From the NCBI RefSeq assembly GCF_003946165.1, contig NZ_RHOI01000005.1:1-64000 (forward strand): a stretch of 64,000 nt of DNA. The letters are read 5' to 3'. The translations under genes and the position numbers were made by a program. Under the pieces are notes generated by a model, which saw only the letters and a list, made by a program, of their open reading frames with translations, made no database searches and had not been told where the DNA came from. Of the stretch, positions 55,874 through 64,000 are shown in pieces. The stretch's first letter is position 1, and each line of letters begins with the position of its first letter. The stretch is from Lacticaseibacillus baoqingensis (GTDB taxonomy: Bacteria > Bacillota > Bacilli > Lactobacillales > Lactobacillaceae).

Positions 55874-56878
55874 ATGACAAGCTCAACCGCCCTTAAGATC
55901 TGCGTCTTGCTTTCCACCTATAACGGCGAACATTACTTAGCCGAACAAGTCCATAGCATTTTGACACAAACAGGACGAGGCACCGCCTTCACTGTCCAAA
56001 TATACATCAGAGATGACGGCTCAAGCGATAACACCCTCAAAATTATCCAACAATTAACAAATGACCACCCCGACACCGTCTTTTTGCTGACTGACGATTT
56101 GGGTAATGCCGGCGTGCGCGCTTCTTTTTTACAGTTGGTCAAACACGCCCCTAATGATGCCGCATTATATTTTTTGGCGGACCAAGACGATGTTTGGGAA
56201 CCAAACAAGGTCCAAGTATTTCTTGAATATTACGCGCAAACGACGCAAGCGTTGCCGATCGGCTTATATTCAGATCTTTGGGTCGCTGATCAAAACGCCC
56301 AAGTCACTGGCCAAAAAATGAGCCAAGTCGCGCACTGGCAACAGTTAACGATCGATTATGAATTTCTCTCCTTCAACTATCGGATCACTGGGGCCGCATT
56401 TGCGTTTAATGCTCGTGCTAAAGAACTCTTGGCATTGATTTCGATTGCCGAGATCAATGCCAGCAACATGCACGATTCATTTTTTGCCTTGACCATTGCC
56501 GCTTGCGGACAGCTGATTGGGATCGCTGATCCACTCGTGCGCTATCGCCAGCATGCCCACAATGTTGTCGGCGCAGCCGGCCACCATAAAACTTGGCGTG
56601 AACATTGGCAAAGTGCCTTTGCTTTTCCTGGCCAAAAGATCTTTAACAACGTGTTGCTCAACGAATTTTTGCATCGGCAACACCTCCGCTTGCGCACCGC
56701 GCATGAAACGGCGGTAATGGCAGATTACTTGGCTTATTATCACGCCGCTCATTGCTGGCAGCGCTGGCAGGCAGCATTGATGATCAAAGCCCACATTTCT
56801 CAACCGCATCCCTGGTTGAACGTCGCGAAATTAATGGTCACCAACGTCACCAAACCCTATCAACTGCCTCAAAATTAA
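55874..56878 (+). CDS. Family 2 glycosyltransferase (plus-strand member of EPS locus)
   Basis: A 334-aa GT-A enzyme. CVLLSTYNGEHYLAEQVHSI, RDDGSSDNT and FLADQDDVWEPNK give the nucleotide and metal site (DDG and DQDD). VRYRQHAHNVVGAAGHH is shared with two other GT2 genes of this locus, so these are relatives. The sugar and linkage cannot be read. It is the only locus gene on the plus strand, with AAAAGGAAG before the ATG and a strong terminator behind. It may be a later addition, or an independently expressed side-chain transferase. Confidence 0.88.
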   Translation: MTSSTALKICVLLSTYNGEHYLAEQVHSILTQTGRGTAFTVQIYIRDDGSSDNTLKIIQQLTNDHPDTVFLLTDDLGNAGVRASFLQLVKHAPNDAALYFLADQDDVWEPNKVQVFLEYYAQTTQALPIGLYSDLWVADQNAQVTGQKMSQVAHWQQLTIDYEFLSFNYRITGAAFAFNARAKELLALISIAEINASNMHDSFFALTIAACGQLIGIADPLVRYRQHAHNVVGAAGHHKTWREHWQSAFAFPGQKIFNNVLLNEFLHRQHLRLRTAHETAVMADYLAYYHAAHCWQRWQAALMIKAHISQPHPWLNVAKLMVTNVTKPYQLPQN

Positions 56879-56891
56879 AATTTCACAGCCG

Positions 56892-56945
56892 AAACGGCTC
56901 TGCACCACGCCCTTTAAGATGCGTGGTGCAGAGCCGTTTTTAGCC
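56892..56945. terminator. Strong bidirectional terminator between converging glycosyltransferase genes
   Basis: A perfect 19-bp stem (AAACGGCTCTGCACCACGC / GCGTGGTGCAGAGCCGTTT, 10-nt loop) with a T-run on the plus strand and a short one on the minus strand. Confidence 0.9.
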
Positions 56946-56948
56946 GTA

Positions 56949-57818
56949 TTATTTACTTGAAAACACCCCGCTGATCAGCCGTCCAAGCCGTTTGAACGGC
57001 TGATCTTCATAAAAAGCAAACAAGAAGCGGTTGGCAATTTTTTTATAGACAAACCGCTTCAATCCAGTGATTTCTTGACCATAGGCACGCGCTAACTTAA
57101 GCCCATTGCGCACATAATAATAGTCGCGAAACACCGGGGCATTCGAGGGATAAATCGTCTTGCCGAGAAAATGTCGCGGTTCAGTGCGACCGATCTGGTG
57201 TGCCATTTCCACCGCAGTGGTCGTGATCACTGCCCAACCACACTGCCGCAAGGCCAAGGCAAATTCAAAATCCACCCAATCGATGAACCAATCGGCCTTT
57301 TCACCCTTAACAGCTTCAAAAGCCTGCAGCGCGACTAAACATCCCGAAGCGATCGGCAAGGTCTCTGTCAAATAACCTGCGCTTGCAGGTTGCGGATGCA
57401 CCGTTGTGATCGCGTGGTCTTTGATTTGAAACAGCGGCAAACGCTTTTGCAAGTGCACATCGCGGATCAAGGGACTCAACATGCCTAAGTGAGGCACTTG
57501 GGGCTGCAGTGTCTGCCATTGCGCCCACATCGCCGTAAAAAAATCTCCGTCGGCACTGGAATCTTGATCCATCAAAAACGCCTGCGCCACCCCTGCAGCC
57601 GCAAGTGCCGCAATCCCGGCATTATGCGCGGCTGCGATCCCTTGATTGCCGCCAAGCGCCAAAACCCTCACTTGCGGCAAATCAATGGTCAACGCATCCC
57701 CGTTATTGGCCACGACAATGTGGTCACAAACTTGTGCCCATGCTTGAAGCTTGGTCAAAAAAGCAGCCCGATCTGGCTGATAGGCCACGACCACGATACC
57801 AAATGTCTGTTTTTGCAT
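56949..57818 (-). CDS. Family 2 glycosyltransferase, rhamnosyltransferase-like
   Basis: A 289-aa GT2 enzyme. GIVVVAYQPDRAAFLTKLQAW, VVANNGD, GGNQGIAAAHNAGI and FLMDQDSSADGDFF are the pattern of RfbN/WbbL-type rhamnosyltransferases. The gene stands in a locus that makes dTDP-rhamnose, which supports this. It differs from the other three GT2 genes here. Confidence 0.85.
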   Translation of the reverse strand: MQKQTFGIVVVAYQPDRAAFLTKLQAWAQVCDHIVVANNGDALTIDLPQVRVLALGGNQGIAAAHNAGIAALAAAGVAQAFLMDQDSSADGDFFTAMWAQWQTLQPQVPHLGMLSPLIRDVHLQKRLPLFQIKDHAITTVHPQPASAGYLTETLPIASGCLVALQAFEAVKGEKADWFIDWVDFEFALALRQCGWAVITTTAVEMAHQIGRTEPRHFLGKTIYPSNAPVFRDYYYVRNGLKLARAYGQEITGLKRFVYKKIANRFLFAFYEDQPFKRLGRLISGVFSSK

Positions 57819-57827
57819 GTGATCCCC

Positions 57828-58781
57828 CTAAAAAAGGCGCTGGCGTAACGCTAACGGCAGCCACAAAAATAGCCTAAACTGGACATCGCGCGCCTTTGCA
57901 TGCATCGTCAAGTGATGTTGCTTAGCAAAACGCACTTGCTTGAGCGGCCGCCATCGATGCAACAAGTCTGCCATAAATTGGCCGAGCTCTTGGTTTGCTG
58001 GGGTGAGCTGCTGCCCATATAACGCCATAAATTGCTGATCTTGACGACAGATCTGCCAGATCTTGAGCTTCTTTTTTAACGTGAGGCGATCGAGCAATTT
58101 GCGCCAGCGATGCTGGCCTTGCGCACCGACGACGTTGTTGGCATGCTGTCGATACCCCACCAACGGCTGGTCCACTGTCAAGACTTGGCCTAAGCCGCTG
58201 GCGATCAAGGCGATCAGCCAGTCATGCATGAATAACGCCGAAACATCCATTTGCGCCCACTTAGCGACTACGAGATCCCGAGCTTGGCGATTGAACATCG
58301 TCGTACAGCCGATCACGTTGTTGTTCAACAAATAGCCTTTAAAGCTGGCGTCTTTGTACAAATGCCAATTTTGTTCTGGCAGCTCGACCCCATCAGCGTC
58401 GATTTGGACAAAACCGCAGTGCCACAATCCCGGTAACGTCGGCTCAAAGTCTTTGGCAACAGCGATCATCTGACTGAGCTTATTGGGTGCCCAAACGTCA
58501 TCTTGATCGCTGAAAAAATAATAGTCTGCATCTTGTTCAGCCAACAAGGACAAGAAGGCTTTGACGACACCTAAATGGGGTGTATCAGCGCGGACTTGGA
58601 TACGCTGGTCTCGTTGACTATACTCAGCTAAAATCTGCTGAGTGTGATCACCAGAGCCATCATCATGCACCAGCAGCTGCCAGTGAGGGTAATCTTGGGC
58701 GATCAGCGAGTCGAGTTGTTGCGGTAAAAACTGCTCCCCGTTATACGTCGACATGCAGATCACGACATTTTGATTGACCAT
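57828..58781 (-). CDS. Family 2 glycosyltransferase
   Basis: A 317-aa GT2 enzyme: VVICMSTYNGEQFLPQQLDSL, HDDGSGDHT, FFSDQDDVWAPNK, and VGYRQHANNVVGAQGQHRW, close to the genes at 55.9 and 59.9 kb. The ATG at 58781 has AGGAG 5 nt upstream. The acceptor and donor are unknown. Confidence 0.9.
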   Translation of the reverse strand: MVNQNVVICMSTYNGEQFLPQQLDSLIAQDYPHWQLLVHDDGSGDHTQQILAEYSQRDQRIQVRADTPHLGVVKAFLSLLAEQDADYYFFSDQDDVWAPNKLSQMIAVAKDFEPTLPGLWHCGFVQIDADGVELPEQNWHLYKDASFKGYLLNNNVIGCTTMFNRQARDLVVAKWAQMDVSALFMHDWLIALIASGLGQVLTVDQPLVGYRQHANNVVGAQGQHRWRKLLDRLTLKKKLKIWQICRQDQQFMALYGQQLTPANQELGQFMADLLHRWRPLKQVRFAKQHHLTMHAKARDVQFRLFLWLPLALRQRLF

Positions 58782-58797
58782 AAACACTCCTAATTGA

Positions 58798-59883
58798 TCA
58801 GCGCAGCAACAGATATGGGATCATATCTGTAACGCGCCAGAGATAACAGGTAAAGAAGAAATACGTCACGGTAACCAAGGCAAAAAACGCCCCGACATGC
58901 AACTTCAGCTTGAAGCGCGCTTGTGGCTGCTTTTCAAAATAAAACGCCGCCAAGATGATCAAAAACAAGAAACCGTTACGTTGGATCCGGGAATAATCAT
59001 AGGCCAAAAAATCCGCCGGCAGCGCGTAAAACGACATCATAAAGCCGCACAACAGCGTATTGAAGGTCTCATGATCTTGCTTCGAAAATTTGGCAATGTA
59101 GTCAATAAAGAAGGCAAAAAGCGCCCCAGAAAATGCGGTAAAAGTCAGACCGACGATCCGAAACAAGCTGGTGCGATCCGTGTACATCGACGTGATCCGC
59201 GCCGCCAAGTTCGCCCGCGACGTCACGATGCCAGCGATCTTTCCCAGCACCGCAGAAACATAATTGGCTCCGACCACCACAGTAAGCATCATTACAAACA
59301 ACACGAGCACCATCAAGACGATCAAGGCGGGTTTTAACCAGCGCTTAGGCAGCAAGCGCAAGCACACCACCGGTAAGAAGACATAGCCGATCGAATGAAA
59401 CTGAGCGGCCAGCAGACAACCGACAATGGCGATCCCGACGCCCCACCAGGTTTTTTCTTTCAAAAACGAAATGGCAAAAATGATCAAGCTGATCGCGACA
59501 TAGTTGCGAATCTGAATAACATCCAAAAATAGCACTGAAAGGTAGTACGCGATGGCAAAAAAGATCATGTTGTCTGTAAAACGCCGCACGCCAATATATA
59601 AAAAGAATGTGGCAATGACGGCCAAGGCTAATCGAAACGTTGCATAATCACAGCCCCAATTTGAGAACAGCTGCTCAAGTGCCGTGTAGCCGCGTTCAAA
59701 ATAGGGGGTGCCGATCCCGACAGATTGATAATATGATTCATATGTCGCATAGTCAGTCGTTTTAGGCCCAGCCGCGCCGACTAAGTACGCCAAACCGCCA
59801 AAAGCAACAAGATTCGCCACCGTATTATGCCGAGTAAACGTGCCCATGAACAGCAGTATGACCAGTACGATTAAAGCTATCAT
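58798..59883 (-). CDS. wzy: EpsG-family polysaccharide polymerase, Wzy-like
   Basis: A 361-aa protein with about ten membrane segments. The N-terminal half has the EpsG pattern (KTTDYATYESYYQSVG, FERGYTALEQLFSN, then FFAIAYYLSVLFLDVIQIRNYVA cut here as FLDVIQIRNYVA). It joins repeat units outside the membrane. GGAGG lies 6 nt before the ATG. It is the only polymerase candidate seen in the locus. Confidence 0.85.
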   Translation of the reverse strand: MIALIVLVILLFMGTFTRHNTVANLVAFGGLAYLVGAAGPKTTDYATYESYYQSVGIGTPYFERGYTALEQLFSNWGCDYATFRLALAVIATFFLYIGVRRFTDNMIFFAIAYYLSVLFLDVIQIRNYVAISLIIFAISFLKEKTWWGVGIAIVGCLLAAQFHSIGYVFLPVVCLRLLPKRWLKPALIVLMVLVLFVMMLTVVVGANYVSAVLGKIAGIVTSRANLAARITSMYTDRTSLFRIVGLTFTAFSGALFAFFIDYIAKFSKQDHETFNTLLCGFMMSFYALPADFLAYDYSRIQRNGFLFLIILAAFYFEKQPQARFKLKLHVGAFFALVTVTYFFFTCYLWRVTDMIPYLLLR

Positions 59884-59918
59884 CTAAATCCTCCACAAAA
59901 TCGTAAGCCATCAGCGGC

Positions 59919-60848
59919 TTACAAAGTGTTCATGAGTACCCGATATTTCACCTGCAGGGTTTTGCGCGCCCCACTAGCGCGAAAACGCGGATCAAACAAC
60001 AACCGCAACTTAGCGCCGAAGTGTTGCCGATAACTCGCAACTGCCGTTAAGACCTGGATTTGTTCAGGCGCCAATTGTGATTGCCAGCCGGCTAACAAGG
60101 CGGCTGCGCGAACCGAAAATTGATGCTTAGGCCCTTTTGAATACCGCCGATAACGATCCATCAATGTCGGTTTGATCGCACTGGCATTTTGGCCAAAACC
60201 AGTCGCGGTGCCTGCATGGCGCCGATACGAGATATGTGCTTTTGGATCGTAAACGACTGTCCCTAGTAAGTTGCCCAACGCCATCACCAACGCGTCGTGA
60301 TTAGTCGCTTGCGTCGGGTGATATTTTTGAATCAAGCGCAACATCGTCGCATTAAAGACCATTGTGGCCCCTACGCCCCAGCCGTCTAAGAAACTTTCGG
60401 GAAAATGTTGATTGGGATCAAAATCAGCCGCAAACCGGTTGCCTAAAAACTGCATGTCACCATCCATGATTGCCACATTCCCATGATAAACCATCGGTGT
60501 CGTCTGGTCGGCCAATTTGGCGACGGCCGCGGCCAGCTTATCGGGATGCCACACATCATCTTGATCGGCAAAGGCATAAAAGCTGTCTGGGATCACCGGT
60601 GCAGCGTGCATCAAATCAGTAAAACTCGCCTTCCAGCCTTCATTTTGGCCATAAGCGACTGTCACATTCTCGTGCTGGGCATACGCGTGCAATAATTGCG
60701 CGGTTTCATCAGCTGACCCATCATCACGAATGCGCAGCTGCACCTGCACGCCTTGTTGGGCCAAGATACTGTCCACTTGCGCCGCTAAATATTGGGCGCC
60801 GTTATAAGTGGACAGCAGCACTGTCACCAAGGGTAAAGTCTCTGCCAT
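59919..60848 (-). CDS. Family 2 glycosyltransferase
   Basis: A 309-aa GT2 enzyme: VTVLLSTYNGAQYLAAQVDSIL, RDDGSADET, YAFADQDDVWHPDK, and a matching YRRHAGTATGFGQNA segment. The ATG at 60848 shares a base with the stop of the epimerase gene (TGATG), so translation is coupled to it. This ties it to the cytidylyltransferase/epimerase pair. Confidence 0.9.
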   Translation of the reverse strand: MAETLPLVTVLLSTYNGAQYLAAQVDSILAQQGVQVQLRIRDDGSADETAQLLHAYAQHENVTVAYGQNEGWKASFTDLMHAAPVIPDSFYAFADQDDVWHPDKLAAAVAKLADQTTPMVYHGNVAIMDGDMQFLGNRFAADFDPNQHFPESFLDGWGVGATMVFNATMLRLIQKYHPTQATNHDALVMALGNLLGTVVYDPKAHISYRRHAGTATGFGQNASAIKPTLMDRYRRYSKGPKHQFSVRAAALLAGWQSQLAPEQIQVLTAVASYRQHFGAKLRLLFDPRFRASGARKTLQVKYRVLMNTL

Positions 60849-61900
60849 CACTTCATTGCCTCCCAACTTTTAATGGTTTGTGCAAACATCTCCAGCAACC
60901 CTGCAGTCGGCTGCCAGCCTAGTGCAGCCAGCTTCTTGCCGCTCAAACGCAATTGCACTTGCGGGGCATAGCCCATATCTTGCTCAGGAATATCGATCAC
61001 GACTTGACCATTGCCAAAATTAGTCGCGACTAATTCTGCCAACTGCTTGATCGAAACTGTCGCGGCTTCATTCACGACGTTATATGCCTCGCCAGCTGCT
61101 CCTTTGATGCTCAAAGTCAATAACGCTGCAATCGTATCCGGCAGATAACAATAATTCCCCATAGAAGTGCCATCAGTATGTAAGACCAAGGCTTCATGCT
61201 TCAAGGCACTCCGCGCAAATTGGGCAAAGACCCGCGAATCATCCGCGGCGACCCCAGGGCCAAAGGTTTGTGCCAGCCGTGCATTGACGACATCGACCCC
61301 GAATTCATGATAAAAGGCACTGGCTAAAAATTCATTACTGCGCTTAGATTCAGGATAACCGTTACGCACCACCAATGGATCGACATAGCCGACATCTGCT
61401 TCTGTCGCCCGCCGTTCAACAAACGGCTGCCCATAGATTTCCATGCTAGATAAATAAACCACCTTGGCATGGTCTTGGCGGGCCCGGTTCAAAATGTTCA
61501 TCATGCCCAAAACTTGCGCCGAAAACGCTTCGACTGGTTGGGCGATCAGTTGTTTAGAACTCGTGACGGCTGCAGCGTGAAAAATAAAGTCCACTGGCTC
61601 AGTGATCTGATCATAAGGTTGTTTGATATCTTGATAAACAAATGTGATATCAGGCCGCTTGGCCAACGCCCCATAAAGCCTAGTGACTTTTTGCGGATTC
61701 CGGGCGATCGCCACCACTTGTAACCCGAGGTGCAAGCGATCATTAGCCCGTAAAAACAACAGGGTCAAGATCCGCGCAACTAAACCAGTCGCGCCAGTGA
61801 TCAAGACCCGCTTGCCTTTATAAGCTGTTAAGTGTGCTTTTTGGGTTTGCACTAAATCATCGAGTGCGCCACTTAAAACTGGATCGATCACGGTACTCAT
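60848..61900 (-). CDS. NAD-dependent epimerase/dehydratase (extended SDR) of the EPS locus
   Basis: A 350-aa extended short-chain dehydrogenase. VLITGATGLVARILTLLFL is the NAD motif, VDFIFHAAAVTSSKQ, YLSSMEIYG and the catalytic YPESKRSNE (Tyr-x-x-x-Lys) follow, and GNYCYLPD and EAYNVVNEA are in the substrate half. It overlaps the cytidylyltransferase by four bases (ATGA) and the next glycosyltransferase by one. This suggests that it acts on a sugar or polyol that the cytidylyltransferase activates. The substrate is not known. Confidence 0.88.
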   Translation of the reverse strand: MSTVIDPVLSGALDDLVQTQKAHLTAYKGKRVLITGATGLVARILTLLFLRANDRLHLGLQVVAIARNPQKVTRLYGALAKRPDITFVYQDIKQPYDQITEPVDFIFHAAAVTSSKQLIAQPVEAFSAQVLGMMNILNRARQDHAKVVYLSSMEIYGQPFVERRATEADVGYVDPLVVRNGYPESKRSNEFLASAFYHEFGVDVVNARLAQTFGPGVAADDSRVFAQFARSALKHEALVLHTDGTSMGNYCYLPDTIAALLTLSIKGAAGEAYNVVNEAATVSIKQLAELVATNFGNGQVVIDIPEQDMGYAPQVQLRLSGKKLAALGWQPTAGLLEMFAQTIKSWEAMK

Positions 61901-62628
61901 GCCTGTCCTCCAAAGATCTGAGAATTCTCACGCGCGTCTAAAATCGCTCGGAAAATATAAAAATCAGTCGGCGTGGTCACCTTGATATTATCGGTGCTTC
62001 CAGTGACGGTATATAATTCCACGCCATAATGTTGCATCATCGACGCTGAATCGATGAAATCATGGCGGCCTTCATCTTGGGAGCGTTTGAAGGTTTGGTA
62101 TAAGCTTTCTAAGCGATAGCTTTGCGGTGCCCGAGCCAAAACACATTGCGAGCGGTCGACGAATCGATCCAGTTTGCCGGCAGTTACGCCGACCCCGATG
62201 GTTTCAATTGCCGGTACCACGGTGATCGCGGTCCCTTTTTCGTGAACAGTCTGAATATTCGCATCGATCGTTGCCGTATCGATCAAAGGCCGCACCCCAT
62301 CATGGAGCAAGACCGCCGTTTGGGCATCATGAGGTAAGTTGGCATACACGTATTGGACCCCAATGAATTGAGAATCAATGGCTTCGGCCCCTCCGGTCAT
62401 GATCTTTTTGACCTTCTTGATCCCAAAGCGATCCAGCTTTTCTTGCAAGTAGTCTTCCCAGCCAGCCACACAGATCACCACGATGCCGTCAATATTGTCA
62501 TCATGTTCAAACTTTTCCAGCGTGTAAATGATGATCGGCTTGCCATGCACTTCTAAAAATTGTTTTGGCAGCGCACCGTTGTTCATCCGCCGGCCTACAC
62601 CACCGGCAAAAATAACCGCATAATCCAT
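61897..62628 (-). CDS. IspD/TarI-family cytidylyltransferase
   Basis: A 243-aa enzyme of the IspD/TarI family. AVIFAGGVGRRMNNGALPKQF is the CTP-binding start, LLHDGVRPLID, APQSYRLESLY and STDNIKVTTPTDFYI follow. The last motif and the overall length fit TarI-type enzymes that make CDP-ribitol from ribitol 5-phosphate better than a housekeeping IspD, since most lactobacilli use the mevalonate route. It is the first of a coupled set with the epimerase and a GT2, and just behind licD. Confidence 0.85.
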   Translation of the reverse strand: MDYAVIFAGGVGRRMNNGALPKQFLEVHGKPIIIYTLEKFEHDDNIDGIVVICVAGWEDYLQEKLDRFGIKKVKKIMTGGAEAIDSQFIGVQYVYANLPHDAQTAVLLHDGVRPLIDTATIDANIQTVHEKGTAITVVPAIETIGVGVTAGKLDRFVDRSQCVLARAPQSYRLESLYQTFKRSQDEGRHDFIDSASMMQHYGVELYTVTGSTDNIKVTTPTDFYIFRAILDARENSQIFGGQA

Positions 62629-62630
62629 GT

Positions 62631-63515
62631 CTAATCCTCCACGAGATAATATTGCCCTTTATACTCACGATATGAGCGCTCGGTATCGATAATCGCTGTA
62701 TGATGTTTGGCTTTTTGATCTGACTTCGGCGGAAAACTCATATAATCCCCGAAAATCAAGGTCAAGTATTGATCATACCCAATCGGAACTGGCATTTGGG
62801 TGTCTTCAAAAGGCACCAGCTGGGTTTGTTCAAACCAAGCGGCGTCCAAAGGCCGCATGATGGCCTTTAACCCCGTCACCAGCTCGACTGCCGCCGGGGA
62901 TGCTTTGAGCGACGGCTTGATCATCCGTGCTTCTGCATGATGCCATAATTGATAGCGCCGCTTTGGGGATTTGACCAATGCCAGTGGCAATCCTGTCAAC
63001 ATACGCAACAGCTTGCCTTGATGATCCGGCAGCCGTTGGTTGATGTAAATCGAAAAGATCACTGCATTGGCACGCTGTTTAAAGCGCGCAAACGCCGAGG
63101 TGGCTAAGCGATCCATGGGGAGAATATCGATCCCGATACCTTGGTTCACATCTTGATCTGCCGTACGAAAGTTGATAAACGTGGTTTCGCTGTCGTTTAA
63201 CGTCATTGCCGCGTGCCGATAATTATGGGTCGCATCAGAACGACACAACTCATACTGCGGATTGGGTGAAAGTTTTGACCAATCGCGTGCCAAGCGCTCA
63301 TAATCTTCACGCATCATGAACACATCAACATCGTCATCCCAAGGAATAAAGCCGTGATGGCGCAAGGCACCGATACAGCTGCCACCAGCCAAGAAAAATG
63401 ATAGCCCATTGGCATCGCAGACCTGCTTGAGATATTTTAGGATCTCAAGTTCTTTGGCCTGCAACGCCTGCATTTGCGCTGGTGTTGCTTGCGATAGATC
63501 TTTGATTACGGTCAC
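62631..63515 (-). CDS. LicD-family phosphotransferase
   Basis: A 294-aa LicD/fukutin-type protein: FFLAGGSCIGALRHHGFIPWDDDVDVFM is the family signature (Asp-Asp-Asp-Val-Asp metal site), and QGIGIDILPMD follows. LicD proteins transfer phosphocholine or other alcohol phosphates from a CDP carrier to sugars; fukutin relatives use CDP-ribitol. No licA/licB/licC choline genes are seen, but a cytidylyltransferase is the next gene, so a CDP-polyol donor is the better guess. The start is a GTG with AAAGGAG 7 nt upstream. Confidence 0.87.
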   Translation of the reverse strand: MTVIKDLSQATPAQMQALQAKELEILKYLKQVCDANGLSFFLAGGSCIGALRHHGFIPWDDDVDVFMMREDYERLARDWSKLSPNPQYELCRSDATHNYRHAAMTLNDSETTFINFRTADQDVNQGIGIDILPMDRLATSAFARFKQRANAVIFSIYINQRLPDHQGKLLRMLTGLPLALVKSPKRRYQLWHHAEARMIKPSLKASPAAVELVTGLKAIMRPLDAAWFEQTQLVPFEDTQMPVPIGYDQYLTLIFGDYMSFPPKSDQKAKHHTAIIDTERSYREYKGQYYLVED

Positions 63516-63536
63516 ACTAATTCTCCTTTGGCTGCT

Positions 63537-64000
63537 TTAATAATCGTAGTCTGAACGTTTGCTTGGCGCTTGATTATACACCACACCATAACGGGTCACT
63601 TCGTCTGTCTTCAATGCTTGCAGCGTATCCGCAAAAGCGGTTTTTTTGACCTGCTTATGGCCCACTACTAACAAGGTGAAATCACACAAGGTTGCCAACA
63701 CTTGCATATCAGCATGCTGTAAGAAGGTGTCGCCATCGATGATCACCACCGCAAATACTTGTTGCAGCGACTCAAGGAGTTGTGCAAACGCAGGATTCAC
63801 GAACAACGCAGAGGGATCTTCTGGTACTGCACCAGCAGCTAACAAGCTAAGATTAGCAATTGCTGTCGGTTGAATGTATTGCTCAGGCGCCGCATTGGCC
63901 GCCAACAATTCCGCTAACCCTTGCGTTTTATCGCCTAACGCTGCAGACACGTCACTGTGGCGATAATTAGCGTCGATCAATAAGGTGCGATCCCCATTTT
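63537..64000 (-). CDS. wze: Polysaccharide tyrosine kinase, Wze/CpsD-like (5' part cut by window)
   Basis: The C-terminal 153 or so residues of a BY-kinase: RTLLIDANYRHSDVS holds the Walker A' Asp, VVIIDGDTFLQHADM the Walker B, and the end SKRSDYDY is a short tyrosine tail where autophosphorylation occurs. The Walker A lies beyond 64000. The tail has only two Tyr, fewer than most CpsD proteins. The kinase would regulate chain length with a Wzd/CpsC partner, expected further right. Confidence 0.8.
   Translation of the reverse strand, partial: NGDRTLLIDANYRHSDVSAALGDKTQGLAELLAANAAPEQYIQPTAIANLSLLAAGAVPEDPSALFVNPAFAQLLESLQQVFAVVIIDGDTFLQHADMQVLATLCDFTLLVVGHKQVKKTAFADTLQALKTDEVTRYGVVYNQAPSKRSDYDY

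Overview
The window reads as chromosomal DNA of a low-to-mid GC Gram-positive lactic acid bacterium, most likely Lacticaseibacillus or a close relative. The basis is the cggR-gap-pgk-tpiA-eno order, the whiA-yvcK-rapZ and uvrBA blocks, HPr kinase next to lgt, a SecA without a C-terminal zinc motif, a LiaX-type DUF4097 protein, and a dTDP-rhamnose exopolysaccharide locus. The genus is an inference from protein likeness and gene order; no database was searched. Nearly every gene lies on the minus strand. Only three protein genes are on the plus strand: a small Ltp-repeat surface protein at 12.76 kb, yigZ at 50.0 kb and one glycosyltransferase at 55.9 kb.

Layout. 0.1-5.7 kb: smpB, rnr, an esterase, secG and a ClC antiporter. 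5.8-11.7 kb: the CggR-controlled glycolytic operon, with a consensus promoter, an operator-like element and a stem-loop in most gene spacers. 11.9-13.5 kb: clpP with a CtsR box and a CIRCE element on one promoter, the divergent Ltp-repeat gene, and tRNA-Arg(CCG). 13.6-17.6 kb: ohrR, whiA, yvcK, rapZ and an HdeD-like gene. 17.8-25.3 kb: uvrA and uvrB behind a LexA box, an HD phosphohydrolase and phosphoglucomutase. 25.4-29.3 kb: trxB, gpsA, lgt, hprK. 29.5-31.6 kb: a LiaX/LiaZ-like cell-envelope stress operon. 31.8-41.7 kb: a phosphate regulon with two pstS genes, pstCABB, phoU and phoPR, the last placed behind a MinJ-like PDZ gene. Candidate PhoP repeats at 11-bp spacing stand before both pstS genes and perhaps before minJ-phoPR. 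41.9-50.7 kb: ftsEX, prfB with its programmed frameshift, secA, hpf, comFC-comFA and yigZ. 50.7-64 kb: the rhamnose/exopolysaccharide locus, cut by the window end inside a Wze-type tyrosine kinase.

How the genes work together. The first two thirds are core genes (glycolysis, protein quality control, DNA repair, phosphate uptake, secretion, cell division). The last 13 kb is accessory and should make and export a rhamnose-containing surface polysaccharide: rmlACBD supplies dTDP-rhamnose, four GT2 enzymes build the repeat, Wzx flips it and an EpsG-like Wzy polymerises it. The least expected part is a tightly overlapping cytidylyltransferase / extended-SDR / glycosyltransferase set behind a LicD-family transferase. 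It suggests that the polymer carries a CDP-activated polyol-phosphate or similar substituent.

Several start sites were placed by ribosome-binding-site spacing and not at the longest frame (esterase, secG, ohrR, gpsA, hprK, pgcA, pstS1, pstS2, phoR, minJ, ftsX, rfbB, rfbD and others). Intergenic regions were read by eye, so promoter and operator calls are candidates.
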